DNA of 64,000 bases from Ligilactobacillus animalis KCTC 3501 = DSM 20602 (GCF_001434535.1 NZ_AYYW01000057.1:62001-126000), one strand, 5' to 3'; shown: positions 1 to 10,530, counted from the stretch's first letter. Translations and numbers: made by a program. Notes: a model not told the origin generated them from the letters alone.

Positions 1-2
1 AT

Positions 3-1337
3 AATTTGGTCGAATATCCAACTGTCTTTGCTGGAAACTTTGATCAAAAATACCTAACGATCCCAGATGCTGTTTTGATCACCTCCATGAAAGATCATCA
101 ACGTTTCTTCTACGTAACCGATGAAGCTGGTAACTTGTTACCAAACTTTATCTCGGTGCGTAACGGGAACCAAGCTCATTTGGAAAATGTGATCGCCGGT
201 AACGAAAAAGTGTTGACGGCACGCTTAGAAGACGCTGCTTTCTTCTATGAAGAAGATCAAAAACAAACGATCGCAGATTATGTTGAACGTTTGAAAAAGG
301 TAATGTTTCACGATAAGATCGGCACGATCTACGAAAAGATGGAACGTGTTCACTTGATCGCACATTACTTAGGTGAAAAATTAGGCTTAAGTGACCAAGA
401 ATTAGCCGATCTTGATCGTGCAAGTCAGATCTATAAATTTGACTTAGTAACTGGAATGGTCGGTGAATTTTCTGAATTGCAAGGTGTCATGGGTGAGATC
501 TATGCTAGATTGCAAGGTGAAAATGAAGCAGTCTGTGTTGCAATGCGTGAAGAGTATCTTCCAACTAGTGCTGAAGGTGAATTACCACAGACAAATGTTG
601 GGGCAGTCTTATCGATCGCTGATAAAATCGATAGCATCCAAGCCTTCTTTAGTGCAGGGATGTTGCCAAGTGGTTCTAATGATCCTTATGCTTTGCGTCG
701 TCAAGCTTTAGGTATCGTTCGGATCGCTTTAGCTAAAGGTTGGGCCCTTTCAACCCCATTGTTACAAGCAGCAGTTGAAGCCGCTTATGCTAAACGCCCA
801 GATCTATACGAAAAGATCGCTCCTGCTGAAAATAAAGCTATGATCCAAGATTTCATCGCAGATCGCTTGCAACAGATCTTGAATGGACCAAACTTACGGC
901 ATGATGTGCTTGAAGCAGTAATGGCTAATAAAGCTAATGCATTTACATTGGCTCAAAAAGCCGCTGATCTTTTGGCGCAACATTTAACAGATGAAGACTT
1001 CAAAGAAAATATCGAAGCTTTGACTAGAGCAAGTCGCTTAGCTAAGAAATTAGATGATCAAAGTGATCTTACTGTTGATACAGCATTATTTGAAAACGAA
1101 GCTGAACAAGGTCTTTATGAAGCCGTTGAAGCAGTTAGAAAAGACTTCAAAGTAGCTGATCTTGAAACTAAATTTATTGCTTTGAAGAACTTACGTGAAC
1201 CGATCAATGCTTATTTTGAAAAGACGATGGTCATGGCCGATGATGAAAAGGTCAAGTTGAATCGTTTGCGTCAATTAGTACAGATCGCACGTTTGACAGC
1301 TGTCTTTGGTGCTTTAGATGCCTTGAATACTAAATAA
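3..1337 (+). CDS. glyS: Glycyl-tRNA synthetase beta subunit, 5'-truncated by the window edge
   Basis: This is the C-terminal 444 residues of the tetrameric bacterial GlyRS beta chain, which with GlyQ charges tRNA-Gly in the cytoplasm. The reading frame is open from the first base. The segment LVEYPTVFAGNFDQKYL matches the internal GlyS motif (LVE-P-F-G-F-KYL), so the in-frame TTG at position 6 is an internal Leu codon and not a start. Family length is near 690 residues, so about 245 N-terminal residues lie outside the window. The C-terminal part is helical and fits the anticodon-binding (DALR-like) region. A strong terminator follows directly, which makes glyS the last gene of its unit. glyQ would be expected just upstream. 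Confidence 0.96.
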   Translation, partial: NLVEYPTVFAGNFDQKYLTIPDAVLITSMKDHQRFFYVTDEAGNLLPNFISVRNGNQAHLENVIAGNEKVLTARLEDAAFFYEEDQKQTIADYVERLKKVMFHDKIGTIYEKMERVHLIAHYLGEKLGLSDQELADLDRASQIYKFDLVTGMVGEFSELQGVMGEIYARLQGENEAVCVAMREEYLPTSAEGELPQTNVGAVLSIADKIDSIQAFFSAGMLPSGSNDPYALRRQALGIVRIALAKGWALSTPLLQAAVEAAYAKRPDLYEKIAPAENKAMIQDFIADRLQQILNGPNLRHDVLEAVMANKANAFTLAQKAADLLAQHLTDEDFKENIEALTRASRLAKKLDDQSDLTVDTALFENEAEQGLYEAVEAVRKDFKVADLETKFIALKNLREPINAYFEKTMVMADDEKVKLNRLRQLVQIARLTAVFGALDALNTK

Positions 1338-1344
1338 TTTTTCT

Positions 1345-1380
1345 AAGAGTGAGTCTAGTTTTTAGACTTGCTCTTTTTTT
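1345..1380 (+). terminator. Rho-independent terminator after glyS
   Basis: The stem is AAGAG-TG-AGTCTA paired with TAGACT-TG-CTCTT around a short T-rich loop. A run of seven T follows, eight bases after the glyS stop codon. Confidence 0.9.
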
Positions 1381-1465
1381 CGAGCAATTATGTTGTCTAA
1401 GAGCAATGGTACAGCGTATTATTTAGATGTAAAAAAGTTGAAGGATAATTATTTTGTAATAATGC

Positions 1466-1494
1466 TTGTCAAAGACATGTCAATTTGATATAGT
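1466..1494 (+). promoter_or_regulatory. Promoter of dnaG-rpoD
   Basis: A -35 box TTGTCA at 1466-1471 and a -10 box TATAGT at 1489-1494 are separated by exactly 17 bases. It follows the glyS terminator and gives dnaG-rpoD a leader of about 120 nt. The assignment rests on sequence only. Confidence 0.65.
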
Positions 1495-1565
1495 AATTGT
1501 TTACGTTTACTCTTGCAATAAAGATATATCTATTATAAAATTAGTATCGGTATAATTTTTATTAT

Positions 1566-1595
1566 GAAAGGTCGTGCTTTGGTGTGCGACCTTTC
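1566..1595 (+). other. Perfect 9-bp hairpin in the dnaG leader
   Basis: GAAAGGTCG (1566-1574) pairs perfectly with CGACCTTTC (1587-1595) around a 12-base loop. No T-run follows, so it does not look like an intrinsic terminator. It lies about 20 bases upstream of the dnaG ribosome binding site and could be a leader stability or regulatory element. Its function is unknown. Confidence 0.6.
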
Positions 1596-1624
1596 GTAAC
1601 TATATTTAAAAATGGGGTGAGGCC

Positions 1625-3490
1625 GTGGTAAGTCAACGTAGGATACCGACTGATGTGATCGATCAGATCAGATCGGATGTCAATATTTTGGATATCATAG
1701 GCCAATATGTCCAGTTACACCGCTCAGGGAGCAATTGGTTCGGATTGTGTCCCTTCCATACAGAAAAAACGGGCTCATTTTCTGTGAATGAACCCAAGCA
1801 GTTCTTCCACTGTTTTTCATGTGGTCGCGGGGGAAATGTTTTCAAATTCTTGATGGAGATCGAGGATCTGACATTTCCGGAAGCCGTTTATCGCACAGCT
1901 GAGTTAGCCGGGATCGAGCTTGATGCTAAGTATTTACCGCAAAATATTGCTGGTGCAGAAGATACTCAGTCTGAGACCGGTAGATTAAAGCAGCTTTATG
2001 CGCAAGCAGGGCAGTTATATCATCACATCTTAGTAAATACTAAGTTAGGACAGCCAGCTTTGTATTATCTGCATGAACGTGGTCTAAGTGATGAGCTGAT
2101 TGCAGAGTTTCAGTTGGGGTATGCACCTCAAGCTGAGATCTTACAAGCCTTTTTTCATGAAAAAAAGCTTGATGATTATCAAACTTTGCGAAAATCTGGT
2201 CTGTTTAGCGAACGTGAAGGTGAAAATCTAGCTGAACGTTTCAATGATCGGATCATGTTTCCGATCAGAAATCAAACTGGACAGATCATTGCTTTTTCAG
2301 GTCGACTTTTGACACCTGATAAGAAATTGCCTAAATATCTCAACTCACCCGAGGGGATCTTATTTAATAAGCGTAAAGTTCTCTTTAACTTTGATAAGGC
2401 TAAAAAGACGATCAGACATGAAAGTAAAGTCTATCTATTTGAGGGCTTTATGGATGTTTTAGCAGCATGGCGGGCTGGGATCAAAAATGGTGTAGCCTCG
2501 ATGGGGACGAGTTTAACGAGCGAGCAGATCTATCTTTTAGAGCAAACGGCAAGTAAGCTCTATATCTGTTATGATGGTGATCTTCCAGGGCGTAAGGCTA
2601 CCAAGCGGGCCTTGGAGTTGATCGCACCATTGAGCAAGTTTGAGCTTGGAACGATCTTATTACCTGAAAAGCTTGATCCAGATGAGTATGTTCGCAAATA
2701 CGGTCCAGAAAATTTTAAAGATTTTGTGACGTCACATGAACGCACTGAATTAGAATTTTATTTGGAGTATTTTCGGGCAGGGCGTAATCTTGAGACTGAA
2801 AGTGATCAATTAGCGTATATCACAGATGTATTAGAGAGAGTTGCGCAGGTCAAAGATCCACTGGCGCGCGATCTGACCATCAATCGTTTAGCCAAAGAGT
2901 TTGAGCTAGATAAGAACAATTTAACTAGTCAACTTCAGGCTTTGATGCAACAGGTCCAATCAGAACAACTCAAACAAGATCAAGCAAATTCACTCAAGCG
3001 CTCGGATAAGGTCGTCTATAGTACCCAACAGCGTCAAGAAAAAAAACGCTATACCCCGGCTGAACAAGCCGAAAGATTATTATTGTATCGTTTGTTACAT
3101 GAACATGATGTCTTTTTACGCATCAAGGGTCTAGCTGATTTTTCGTTTATCCATGAAGATTATGAAACGATCTTTTTATTAGCTGATGGATACTTTGACC
3201 GTTATTCTGAGTATGAAAGTGCAAGCTTTTTAGACTTTTTAAAAGATGAACATTTAAGGCAGATCATCATCTCACTTGAATTAGGTGATTATGGTGAATC
3301 AAACGAACAAGAGATCAGTGATTGTCTAGCATTTATCATGCAGCATTCCCCGTTAGAAGAGCAGATCAAGGCGGTCGAAGCCCAATTAGAGCAAGCCAAA
3401 CGTTTGGGAGATGCCAAAGCGATCATGGAACAGACGACAAAACTGATCGAATTATTGAAAAAAAAGCAGACAGAGAAGTCAATCATTTAA
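1625..3490 (+). CDS. dnaG: DNA primase
   Basis: DnaG makes the RNA primers for leading and lagging strand replication and docks on the replicative helicase through its C-terminus. At 621 residues it has the usual length. The N-terminal CHC2 zinc finger is intact (C42, H45, C63, C66). The TOPRIM catalytic core follows, with [11 protein letters not shown] and the [10 protein letters not shown] metal-binding Asp motif, and then the helical helicase-binding domain. The GTG start at 1625 is chosen because GGGGTGAGG lies just before it. It is followed after 14 bases by rpoD, reproducing the widely conserved dnaG-rpoD (macromolecular synthesis) pair. It has its own promoter and a hairpin-bearing leader. 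Confidence 0.97.
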   Translation: MVSQRRIPTDVIDQIRSDVNILDIIGQYVQLHRSGSNWFGLCPFHTEKTGSFSVNEPKQFFHCFSCGRGGNVFKFLMEIEDLTFPEAVYRTAELAGIELDAKYLPQNIAGAEDTQSETGRLKQLYAQAGQLYHHILVNTKLGQPALYYLHERGLSDELIAEFQLGYAPQAEILQAFFHEKKLDDYQTLRKSGLFSEREGENLAERFNDRIMFPIRNQTGQIIAFSGRLLTPDKKLPKYLNSPEGILFNKRKVLFNFDKAKKTIRHESKVYLFEGFMDVLAAWRAGIKNGVASMGTSLTSEQIYLLEQTASKLYICYDGDLPGRKATKRALELIAPLSKFELGTILLPEKLDPDEYVRKYGPENFKDFVTSHERTELEFYLEYFRAGRNLETESDQLAYITDVLERVAQVKDPLARDLTINRLAKEFELDKNNLTSQLQALMQQVQSEQLKQDQANSLKRSDKVVYSTQQRQEKKRYTPAEQAERLLLYRLLHEHDVFLRIKGLADFSFIHEDYETIFLLADGYFDRYSEYESASFLDFLKDEHLRQIIISLELGDYGESNEQEISDCLAFIMQHSPLEEQIKAVEAQLEQAKRLGDAKAIMEQTTKLIELLKKKQTEKSII

Positions 3491-3504
3491 GGGAGGCCTC
3501 TATT

Positions 3505-4629
3505 TTGGCAGAAGAGAAAAAAAATACGAATTTCGATGCGGTGGCATATAAGAAAGCATTGCGTGAGTTATTACGTGAGTATAAACCAAAAAAAGAAATC
3601 AGATATGATGAATTGACTGATAAAATGGTAACGCCATTTCACTTAGATGCCGAACAAATGGACAGTTTGATCGTGCGGGTCGAAGATGCTGGGATCTCAG
3701 TTGTGGATGAAAATGGTGATCCAAGTGAACTCAGCTTGAAGAAAGCCAGTCATGAAGAAAAAGAATTAGCAAAAAGTGACTTATCAGCTCCATCTGGCGT
3801 TAAGATCAATGATCCAGTTCGGATGTACCTTAAAGAAATTGGCCGTGTCAATCTCTTGACTGCTGACGAAGAAGTGGCTTTAGCTTTACGGATCGAAGAA
3901 GGCGACGAAGAAGCTAAGCAACGTTTGGCGGAAGCAAACTTGCGCTTGGTCGTTTCGATCGCTAAGCGCTATGTGGGGCGTGGAATGTCATTTCTTGACT
4001 TGATCCAAGAAGGTAACATGGGCTTGATGAAAGCCGTTGAAAAATTTGACTATCGTAAGGGATTCAAATTCTCAACTTATGCAACTTGGTGGATCAGACA
4101 AGCGATCACACGTGCGATCGCTGATCAAGCTCGGACGATCCGGATCCCTGTGCACATGGTAGAAACGATCAATAAATTGATCCGTATCCAACGCCAAATG
4201 CTCCAAGATCTCGGACGTGAACCGATCCCTGAAGAAATCGGGGCTGAAATGAACATGCCGACCGAAAAAGTACGTGAGATCTTAAAGATCGCGCAAGAAC
4301 CTGTTTCTTTAGAAACGCCGATCGGTGAAGAAGATGATTCGCATTTAGGTGATTTTATCGAAGATCAAGATGCGACAAGTCCAGCTGAACATGCAGCTTA
4401 TGAATTATTAAAAGAACAGATCGAAAGTGTCTTAGATACTTTGACTGATCGTGAAGAAAATGTTTTACGTCTACGCTTTGGTCTAGATGATGGCCGGACA
4501 CGAACTTTAGAAGAAGTTGGTAAAGTCTTTGGGGTCACGCGGGAACGTATCCGTCAGATCGAAGCCAAGGCTTTACGCAAATTGCGTCATCCTTCACGGT
4601 CTAAACAATTAAAAGACTTCTTAGAATAG
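3505..4629 (+). CDS. rpoD: Primary sigma factor RpoD (sigma-A)
   Basis: RpoD is the housekeeping sigma subunit of RNA polymerase. The frame is open farther upstream, but the start is placed at TTG 3505: GGGAGG sits eight bases before it, and the resulting 374-residue protein begins MAEEKKN as lactobacillar sigma factors do. Region 1.1-like acidic sequence comes first, then region 1.2 ([13 protein letters not shown]), the region 2 core ([35 protein letters not shown]), region 3, and region 4 with the helix-turn-helix ([20 protein letters not shown]). It is transcribed with dnaG and ends in a terminator. Confidence 0.98.
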   Translation: MAEEKKNTNFDAVAYKKALRELLREYKPKKEIRYDELTDKMVTPFHLDAEQMDSLIVRVEDAGISVVDENGDPSELSLKKASHEEKELAKSDLSAPSGVKINDPVRMYLKEIGRVNLLTADEEVALALRIEEGDEEAKQRLAEANLRLVVSIAKRYVGRGMSFLDLIQEGNMGLMKAVEKFDYRKGFKFSTYATWWIRQAITRAIADQARTIRIPVHMVETINKLIRIQRQMLQDLGREPIPEEIGAEMNMPTEKVREILKIAQEPVSLETPIGEEDDSHLGDFIEDQDATSPAEHAAYELLKEQIESVLDTLTDREENVLRLRFGLDDGRTRTLEEVGKVFGVTRERIRQIEAKALRKLRHPSRSKQLKDFLE

Positions 4630-4637
4630 GCTTTGTC

Positions 4638-4671
4638 AAAGGTCCGCCGATTTTGGGTGGACCTTTTTTTG
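4638..4671 (+). terminator. Terminator after rpoD
   Basis: AAAGGTCCGCC pairs with GGTGGACCTTT, with one G-T pair, and a run of seven T follows. It ends the dnaG-rpoD unit. Confidence 0.92.
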
Positions 4672-4697
4672 TCGAGTCTAAAGATAAATGGTAAAAT
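4669..4697 (+). promoter_or_regulatory. Promoter of trmK-nif3
   Basis: TTGTCG (4669-4674), a 17-base spacer and TAAAAT (4692-4697) preceded by an extended TGG element. The predicted start near 4704 lies only about 12 bases before the first hairpin of the structured trmK leader, so that leader would occupy nearly the whole 5' UTR. Confidence 0.55.
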
Positions 4698-4715
4698 AAT
4701 CCTTAAGAAACAACG

Positions 4716-4810
4716 TCAGCGGAAATAAAATGTGGCGCTGAGTCCAAAAAGTAGTAAATGAAAGGAATAGCTATATTTTCGGACCACATTTGGTATAGCT
4801 AATAGTAACA
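4716..4810 (+). promoter_or_regulatory. Structured leader of trmK: P1 hairpin, SD, P2 hairpin between SD and start (family copy A)
   Basis: P1 is TCAGCG (4716-4721) with CGCTGA (4736-4741). Its loop contains AAATGTGG (4728-4735), the exact reverse complement of CCACATTT (4784-4791). The Shine-Dalgarno GAAAGGA is at 4760-4766. P2 is AGCTATA (4769-4775) with TATAGCT (4794-4800), a perfect 7-bp stem. Only nine bases separate P2 from the ATG. No other ribosome binding site lies near the start, so P2 must be folded or traversed to bring the Shine-Dalgarno near the ATG. Similar elements precede mvaD, ponA and pyrB. Confidence 0.75.
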
Positions 4811-5508
4811 TGGATGCACATCATCTTTCACAACGCCTCTTATGTGTGGCTGATCTGATCGAAAAAGGAGCACGCTTAGCGGATATCGGTTCGGATCATG
4901 CTTATTTACCAGCATATTTGGCTTTAAAGGGTCAAATTGAGTTTGGGATCGCTGGTGAAGTGGTCAAGGGTCCTTATGAAAATGCAAAGCAAGAGATCAA
5001 AAAAGAGGGGCTAGAAGATAAAGTCCAAGCTCGGTTGGCGGATGGCTTGAATGCGATCGAGTTAGCCGACCAGATCAATGTGATCACGATCTGCGGGATG
5101 GGTGGTACGTTGATCTGTGATATCTTGGAAGCTGGGAAGGACAAGTTAGTCGATCATCCACAGTTGATCTTGCAGCCTAATGTCGGTGAAGAAAACGTCA
5201 GACGTTGGCTGTTAGCTAATAATTATCAGATCACAGCTGAATATATCATGGAAGAAGATGGCCACATCTATGAAGTGATCGCAGCAAGCTATACTGATGA
5301 AAAACAAACTTTGACACCTGAAGAGTTACAGTTTGGACCTTATCTACTCCAAAAGAAAAATGCTGCTTTTCAAGCTAAATGGCAAAAAGAGATCGCTAAG
5401 TTAGAAACGATCTTAAAAGAATTGAATAAAGCAAATCAAGTTCCAGTCGCTAAAAAACAAGCGCTTGAAGCAAAAATAGCACAGATCGGAAGTGTTTTAA
5501 ATGGTTAA
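4810..5508 (+). CDS. trmK: tRNA (adenine(22)-N1)-methyltransferase TrmK
   Basis: TrmK transfers a methyl group from SAM to N1 of A22 in tRNA. The 232-residue protein has the expected length. The N-terminal Rossmann SAM-binding motif (ADIGSDHAYLPAYLA) is followed by ICGMGGTLICDIL and the family signature LQPNVGEENVRRWL, then a C-terminal helical hairpin rich in Lys and Glu. The next gene, nif3, overlaps its end by eight bases, the usual trmK-nif3 arrangement downstream of rpoD in Firmicutes. Translation starts behind the SD-hairpin leader described separately. Confidence 0.95.
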   Translation: MDAHHLSQRLLCVADLIEKGARLADIGSDHAYLPAYLALKGQIEFGIAGEVVKGPYENAKQEIKKEGLEDKVQARLADGLNAIELADQINVITICGMGGTLICDILEAGKDKLVDHPQLILQPNVGEENVRRWLLANNYQITAEYIMEEDGHIYEVIAASYTDEKQTLTPEELQFGPYLLQKKNAAFQAKWQKEIAKLETILKELNKANQVPVAKKQALEAKIAQIGSVLNG

Positions 5509-6616
5509 AGTCAAAGATATCGTGGCTCGTTTTGAGGAATTTGCCCCCCAGCGGATCGCCGAAAAAAACGACCCGATCGGATTACAATTAGGCAGTCTCG
5601 AGCATGAAGTCAAAAAAATGATGGTCACCTTGGATGTCAGACCAGAAGTTGTGGAAGAGGCGATCGCAGCGGGGGTAGATTTTATTTTTGCCCATCATCC
5701 AGCGATGTTTGTTCCAGTAAAACATTTTGATCTAACCGATCCACAAAATCAAATGTATGCCAAACTCATCAAGCACGATATCACGGTCTATGCCGCCCAC
5801 ACCAATTTGGACAATGCTAACGGAGGTATGAATGATTGGTTAGCAGAAGCGTTGCATATTGAAGAAACAAAACCATTACTACCACCTAAAGCTGAAGTTT
5901 GGTATAAATTAGCGGTATTTGTTCCTGAAGAACATGCTACCGTTTTACGTCAAGCCTTAGCTAAGGCTGGTGCGGGACATTTGGGCGATTATACGGCATG
6001 CTCATATTCTGTAAGTGGGACAGGTCGTTTTAGACCAGAAGCTGGTGCTGCCCCACATTTAGGAGAAGTCGGTCAAGTAAGCGAAGTAGCTGAAGAAAAA
6101 GTCGAAGTGGTTTTCCCAGCCAAAATAAAAGCCAAAGTTTTGCAGGCAATGCAAGCTGCGCATCCTTATGAAGAGATCGCTTTTGATCTATATCAAGTCG
6201 AAGGCCTTGGCCAAAGTACGGGGATGGGCCGCGTCGGTAAGTTGAGCACGCCGATGACAGTAAGCGAATATGCGGCGTTTTGTAAACAAGTTTTAGGCCT
6301 TCAGGGGTTGCGTTTAGTAGCTAAAGATCCTACAAGGGTAGTGGAACGCGTCGCCGTCTTAGGTGGTTCCGGCGCTAAATTTTATCCATTTGCTTTAAAA
6401 GCACAAGCTGATGTCTATGTTACAGGCGATGTCTCTTACCATACAGCTCATGATATGTATGAAAGTGGACTGGCAGTGATCGATCCTGGACATCATTTTG
6501 AAGCGATCTGTAAGCCTCACCTAAAACGACTCTTTACCCGTTGGAATGAGCAAAATACTTGGCAGATCGAGGTCGTTTCTTCTAAATTAAATACAGATCC
6601 ATTCACATTCATCTAG
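5501..6616 (+). CDS. Nif3-like dinuclear metal centre hexameric protein (YqfO/DUF34)
   Basis: This is a Nif3/DUF34 family protein of 371 residues, the long Firmicutes form with a PII-like insertion in the middle. The metal ligands are visible in FAHHPAMF near residue 65, in YAAHTNLDNA, and in the C-terminal GHHFEAICKP. The molecular function of the family is unsettled; a GTP cyclohydrolase I type 2 label is often attached without proof. It starts inside the end of trmK, so the two are translationally coupled. Confidence is high for the family and low for the biochemical role. Confidence 0.92.
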   Translation: MVKVKDIVARFEEFAPQRIAEKNDPIGLQLGSLEHEVKKMMVTLDVRPEVVEEAIAAGVDFIFAHHPAMFVPVKHFDLTDPQNQMYAKLIKHDITVYAAHTNLDNANGGMNDWLAEALHIEETKPLLPPKAEVWYKLAVFVPEEHATVLRQALAKAGAGHLGDYTACSYSVSGTGRFRPEAGAAPHLGEVGQVSEVAEEKVEVVFPAKIKAKVLQAMQAAHPYEEIAFDLYQVEGLGQSTGMGRVGKLSTPMTVSEYAAFCKQVLGLQGLRLVAKDPTRVVERVAVLGGSGAKFYPFALKAQADVYVTGDVSYHTAHDMYESGLAVIDPGHHFEAICKPHLKRLFTRWNEQNTWQIEVVSSKLNTDPFTFI

Positions 6617-6634
6617 CAGAAAAGAGGAATTTTA

Positions 6635-7879
6635 ATGACAAAATATGATAAATTAGTACCGCGCTTTTTGGATTATGTTAAAGTCGAAACACGTTCCGAT
6701 GAAAATTCGACGACGATCCCATCCACGCAGTCACAAGTTGAGTTCGCTAAAAAATTAGCGGCGGAATTGACGACGATCGGCTTAGAAAATGTCCGTATTT
6801 CAGATAAAAGTGGCTATGTTTTTGCTGAATTAAAGAGTAATTTAGCCGATGATACAGGTGTAAAAAAGGTCGGCTTTTTAGCTCATATGGATACGGCTGA
6901 TTTTAATGCGACTGATGTAAAACCACAGATCGTTGAAAATTATGACGGACAAAGTGATATCAAGTTGGATCCAGCTGGCAACTATGTTTTATCACCAGCC
7001 GAATTTCCAAGTTTAAAAAAATATCAAGGGCATACCTTGATCACCACAGATGGGTCAACTTTACTTGGGGCTGACGATAAAGCTGGGGTAGCTGAGATCA
7101 TTACAGTCATGGAATATTTAGTGGCTCATCCCGAGATCAAACACGGCGATATTAAGATCGGGATCGGACCAGATGAAGAGATCGGTACTGGCTCACGGCA
7201 ATTTGATGTGGCTGATTTTGGGGCTGATATTGCTTATACAGTCGATGGTGGTCCTTTAGGGGAATTGGAATATGAGACCTTTAATGGAGCTCAAGCCAAG
7301 GTCAAATTTATCGGTAAAGATGTTCATCCGGCGACCGCAAAGGGGATCATGGTCAATGCGATCCAGCTAGCAATGGATTTCCATGCTTTATTGCCTAAAG
7401 ATGAAGTCCCTGAAAAAACAGAAGGACGCCAAGGATTTTTCCATGTACTTGATATGCAAGGCACAGTCGATCAAGCTAGTTTGACTTATATCATTCGTGA
7501 TCACGATCATCAAAAATTTGAACAACGCAAACAATTGATGAAAGATATCGCAGCTAAATTAAATGAGAAATTGGGTCAAGAGCGCGTTGTACTTGAACTA
7601 AAGGATCAATACTACAACATGCGTGAAGTTATCGAAAAAGATATGACAGTCGTTGAACTTGCTGAACAGGCGATGAAAAATCTCGATATCACACCAGAGA
7701 TCTATCCCGTCCGTGGAGGCACAGATGGCTCAACGATCTCATTTATGGGATTACCGACACCTAATATTTTTGCGGGGGGCGAAAACATGCATGCCCGCTA
7801 TGAATATGTGTCTAAGCAAGTCATGGAACAAGCAGCTGACGTGATCTTAGAGATCATCAAGTTGGCAGCAACTAAATAG
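6635..7879 (+). CDS. pepT: Peptidase T (tripeptide aminopeptidase)
   Basis: PepT is a cytoplasmic zinc aminopeptidase of family M20B that removes the N-terminal residue from tripeptides, a late step in peptide use by lactic acid bacteria. The 414-residue protein has the typical length. Metal and catalytic motifs are present: [10 protein letters not shown] near residue 85, [12 protein letters not shown] near 150, GIGPDEEIG near 182, and [11 protein letters not shown] in the C-terminal part. Start ATG 6635 follows AGAGGAA. It lies 18 bases after nif3 and is probably in the same unit. Confidence 0.97.
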   Translation: MTKYDKLVPRFLDYVKVETRSDENSTTIPSTQSQVEFAKKLAAELTTIGLENVRISDKSGYVFAELKSNLADDTGVKKVGFLAHMDTADFNATDVKPQIVENYDGQSDIKLDPAGNYVLSPAEFPSLKKYQGHTLITTDGSTLLGADDKAGVAEIITVMEYLVAHPEIKHGDIKIGIGPDEEIGTGSRQFDVADFGADIAYTVDGGPLGELEYETFNGAQAKVKFIGKDVHPATAKGIMVNAIQLAMDFHALLPKDEVPEKTEGRQGFFHVLDMQGTVDQASLTYIIRDHDHQKFEQRKQLMKDIAAKLNEKLGQERVVLELKDQYYNMREVIEKDMTVVELAEQAMKNLDITPEIYPVRGGTDGSTISFMGLPTPNIFAGGENMHARYEYVSKQVMEQAADVILEIIKLAATK

Positions 7880-7931
7880 TTTTAAAGCGTGGCAAGTAAG
7901 TCGCGCTTATTTGTGAAATGGGGTAGTTAAG

Positions 7932-10529
7932 ATGAATAATGAAGATAATTTGACTTCAGCAGTGCAAGCTGCATTGGGTGAAGCCCAACAGATCGCGATC
8001 ACGCGTAAACAACAAGAGATCGATGTTGCTCACCTCTTTAAATTCTTAGTACAACCAGGTGAACTTGTCGGTGAGATCTATAAAAAAGCCGGGGTCGACC
8101 TTAAAGCCCTTGAACAAGAGATCGACCGTGTCTTAGATCAGTTACCAGTTATTTCAGGTAGCGTCCAATACGGTCAAGCCTTTAGCACGAAGTTATTACA
8201 ACTCTTGCGTGATGCCGATGAGATCAAGCAAGAATTTAGTGATGAATATATTTCTTTGGATACTTTAGTCTTGGCTTTGATGAAACAGACTTATGATCCA
8301 CTAGCACGTTGGTTGACCGAGCATGGTGCTACCGCTACTAAACTCCAACAGACTATCACTGAGATGCGAGCTGGCGAACTAGTAACTTCTAAGAATCAAG
8401 AAGAACAATACCAAGCTTTGGAAAAATATGGGGTCGATCTGGTCAAACAGGTACGGCAAGGTAAACAAGATCCGATCATCGGTCGCGACGAAGAGATCCG
8501 TGATGTGATCAGGATCTTGTCGCGGAAGACAAAAAACAATCCCGTCTTGATCGGGGAACCTGGGGTCGGTAAAACAGCGATCATCGAAGGTTTGGCTCAA
8601 CGGATCGTTAGAAAAGATGTTCCCGATAATCTAAAAGACAAGACGATCTTTTCTTTAGATATGGGCTCTTTGATCGCGGGAGCTAAATACCGTGGCGAAT
8701 TTGAAGAACGCTTGAAAGCTGTTTTAAAGGCTGTTACCAAGAGTCAAGGCCAGATCATCTTATTTATCGATGAGATCCATAATATTGTTGGGGCTGGTAA
8801 GACAGAAGGCAGTATGGATGCCGGTAATCTGTTGAAACCAATGCTTGCCCGTGGTGAACTGCATTTAATCGGGGCAACGACTTTAGACGAATATCGTGAG
8901 TATTTGGAAAAGGACAAAGCTTTAGAGCGCCGTTTCCAAAAAGTTTTGGTCAAAGAACCGACTGTTGAAGATACGATCTCGATCTTGCGGGGGTTAAAAG
9001 AACGCTATGAGATCCATCACGGTGTTTCGATCCATGATAGTGCCTTAGTGGCGGCAGCGACCTTATCTGATCGCTATATCACCGATCGTTTCTTGCCCGA
9101 TAAAGCGATCGATCTAGTCGATGAAGCTTGTGCTGAGATCAGAGTAGAAATGAATTCGATGCCGACCGAACTCGATCAGATCACGCGCCAATTGATGCGC
9201 CAAGAGGTCGAAGAAGCAGCTTTGAAAAAAGAATCTGACCCCGCTTCCAAGAAACGCTTAGCCGAAATGCAAAGTGAATTAGCTGAGTCGCGTGAGAAAG
9301 CTAATCAGTTGAAGATGCGCTGGGAAAGTGAAAAAGAAAATGTCCAAAAGATAAGTGATAAAAAATCTGAACTTGATCGGGCTAAGCATGAACTAGAAGA
9401 AGCGGAAAATAACTATGACCTTGAAAAAGCCGCTAAATTGCAACATGCTGTGATCCCAGAATTGGAAAAACAATTAGCCAAACTAGAGCAAGTAGAGCGT
9501 CCCGATAATTGGTTGGTCGAAGAATCCGTGACCGAAGAAGAGATCGCTTCAGTCGTTAGTCGGTTAACGGGTGTGCCTGTAGCCAAATTAGTTCAAGGTG
9601 AACGGCAAAAGCTCTTACATTTAGCCGAGAACCTGCATAAGCGCGTGATCGGTCAAGATGAAGCCGTTGACGCGGTCTCAAATGCAGTCCTACGTTCTCG
9701 TGCTGGGTTACAGGACCCATCTAAACCATTGGGCTCATTTATGTTTTTAGGGCCAACTGGGGTCGGTAAAACCGAATTAGCTAAAGCCTTAGCTGAAGAT
9801 CTCTTTGATTCTGATAAGCATATGGTTCGGATCGATATGTCGGAATACATGGAAAAAGCCAATGTATCACGTTTGGTCGGAGCTGCTCCAGGGTATATCG
9901 GCTATGAAGAAGGCGGACAATTGACCGAAGCTGTTCGGCGTAATCCATACACGATCGTATTATTCGACGAGATCGAAAAAGCTCATCCTGATGTCTTTAA
10001 CATCTTGTTGCAAGTTTTAGATGATGGACGTTTGACTGATGGTCAAGGGCGAACGGTCGATTTTAGAAATACGATTTTGATCTTAACGTCTAACTTAGGT
10101 TCAGAGATCTTATTGAATAATTTAGAAGCTGACGATAAGATCTCACCTGAGGCTAAAAAGCAAGTGTTAGATATTGCTAAGGCTCACTTTAAGCCGGAAT
10201 TTCTCAATCGGATCGATGATATCATCATGTTTTCGCCATTGTCGCTCAAGGCTATTGGAAAGATCGTGGATAAGTTCGTTGCGCAACTATCAAAACGACT
10301 TGAAGAACAAGAGATCAGCCTGACGATCAGTGATAGTGCTCGGCAATGGTTGGCTCAAAAAGGCTATGATCCTGCTTACGGAGCTCGTCCATTGCAACGC
10401 TTCATCACAAACCAAGTCGAAACACCACTGGCACGTGAGATCATTTCAGGTGAGATCTTACCACACAGTAAAGTTGAGATCGATCTAAAGGATGGAAATT
10501 TAGTCTTTAATAAGACGGTTATTGAATAA
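7932..10529 (+). CDS. clpB: ATP-dependent chaperone ClpB
   Basis: ClpB is a hexameric AAA+ disaggregase that works with DnaK to rescue aggregated proteins after heat stress. The 865 residues contain the N-terminal Clp repeat domain, NBD1 with Walker A GEPGVGKT and Walker B (LFIDEIHNI), the coiled-coil M domain (about residues 405-525), and NBD2 with GPTGVGKT, followed by the D2-small domain. There is no ClpP-docking IGF/L loop, as expected for ClpB. The ATG is preceded by GGGG about eight bases upstream. The 52-base gap after pepT holds no tandem CtsR box, so heat regulation may come from farther upstream or be weak. Confidence 0.97.
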   Translation: MNNEDNLTSAVQAALGEAQQIAITRKQQEIDVAHLFKFLVQPGELVGEIYKKAGVDLKALEQEIDRVLDQLPVISGSVQYGQAFSTKLLQLLRDADEIKQEFSDEYISLDTLVLALMKQTYDPLARWLTEHGATATKLQQTITEMRAGELVTSKNQEEQYQALEKYGVDLVKQVRQGKQDPIIGRDEEIRDVIRILSRKTKNNPVLIGEPGVGKTAIIEGLAQRIVRKDVPDNLKDKTIFSLDMGSLIAGAKYRGEFEERLKAVLKAVTKSQGQIILFIDEIHNIVGAGKTEGSMDAGNLLKPMLARGELHLIGATTLDEYREYLEKDKALERRFQKVLVKEPTVEDTISILRGLKERYEIHHGVSIHDSALVAAATLSDRYITDRFLPDKAIDLVDEACAEIRVEMNSMPTELDQITRQLMRQEVEEAALKKESDPASKKRLAEMQSELAESREKANQLKMRWESEKENVQKISDKKSELDRAKHELEEAENNYDLEKAAKLQHAVIPELEKQLAKLEQVERPDNWLVEESVTEEEIASVVSRLTGVPVAKLVQGERQKLLHLAENLHKRVIGQDEAVDAVSNAVLRSRAGLQDPSKPLGSFMFLGPTGVGKTELAKALAEDLFDSDKHMVRIDMSEYMEKANVSRLVGAAPGYIGYEEGGQLTEAVRRNPYTIVLFDEIEKAHPDVFNILLQVLDDGRLTDGQGRTVDFRNTILILTSNLGSEILLNNLEADDKISPEAKKQVLDIAKAHFKPEFLNRIDDIIMFSPLSLKAIGKIVDKFVAQLSKRLEEQEISLTISDSARQWLAQKGYDPAYGARPLQRFITNQVETPLAREIISGEILPHSKVEIDLKDGNLVFNKTVIE

Positions 10530-10530
10530 C

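Noticed and set aside
1498-1511. cre-like sequence (TGTTTACGTTTACT) after the dnaG -10 box
   Set aside because: It matches the CcpA consensus except for the terminal base, but dnaG is not a known CcpA target and the match can arise by chance in AT-rich DNA.
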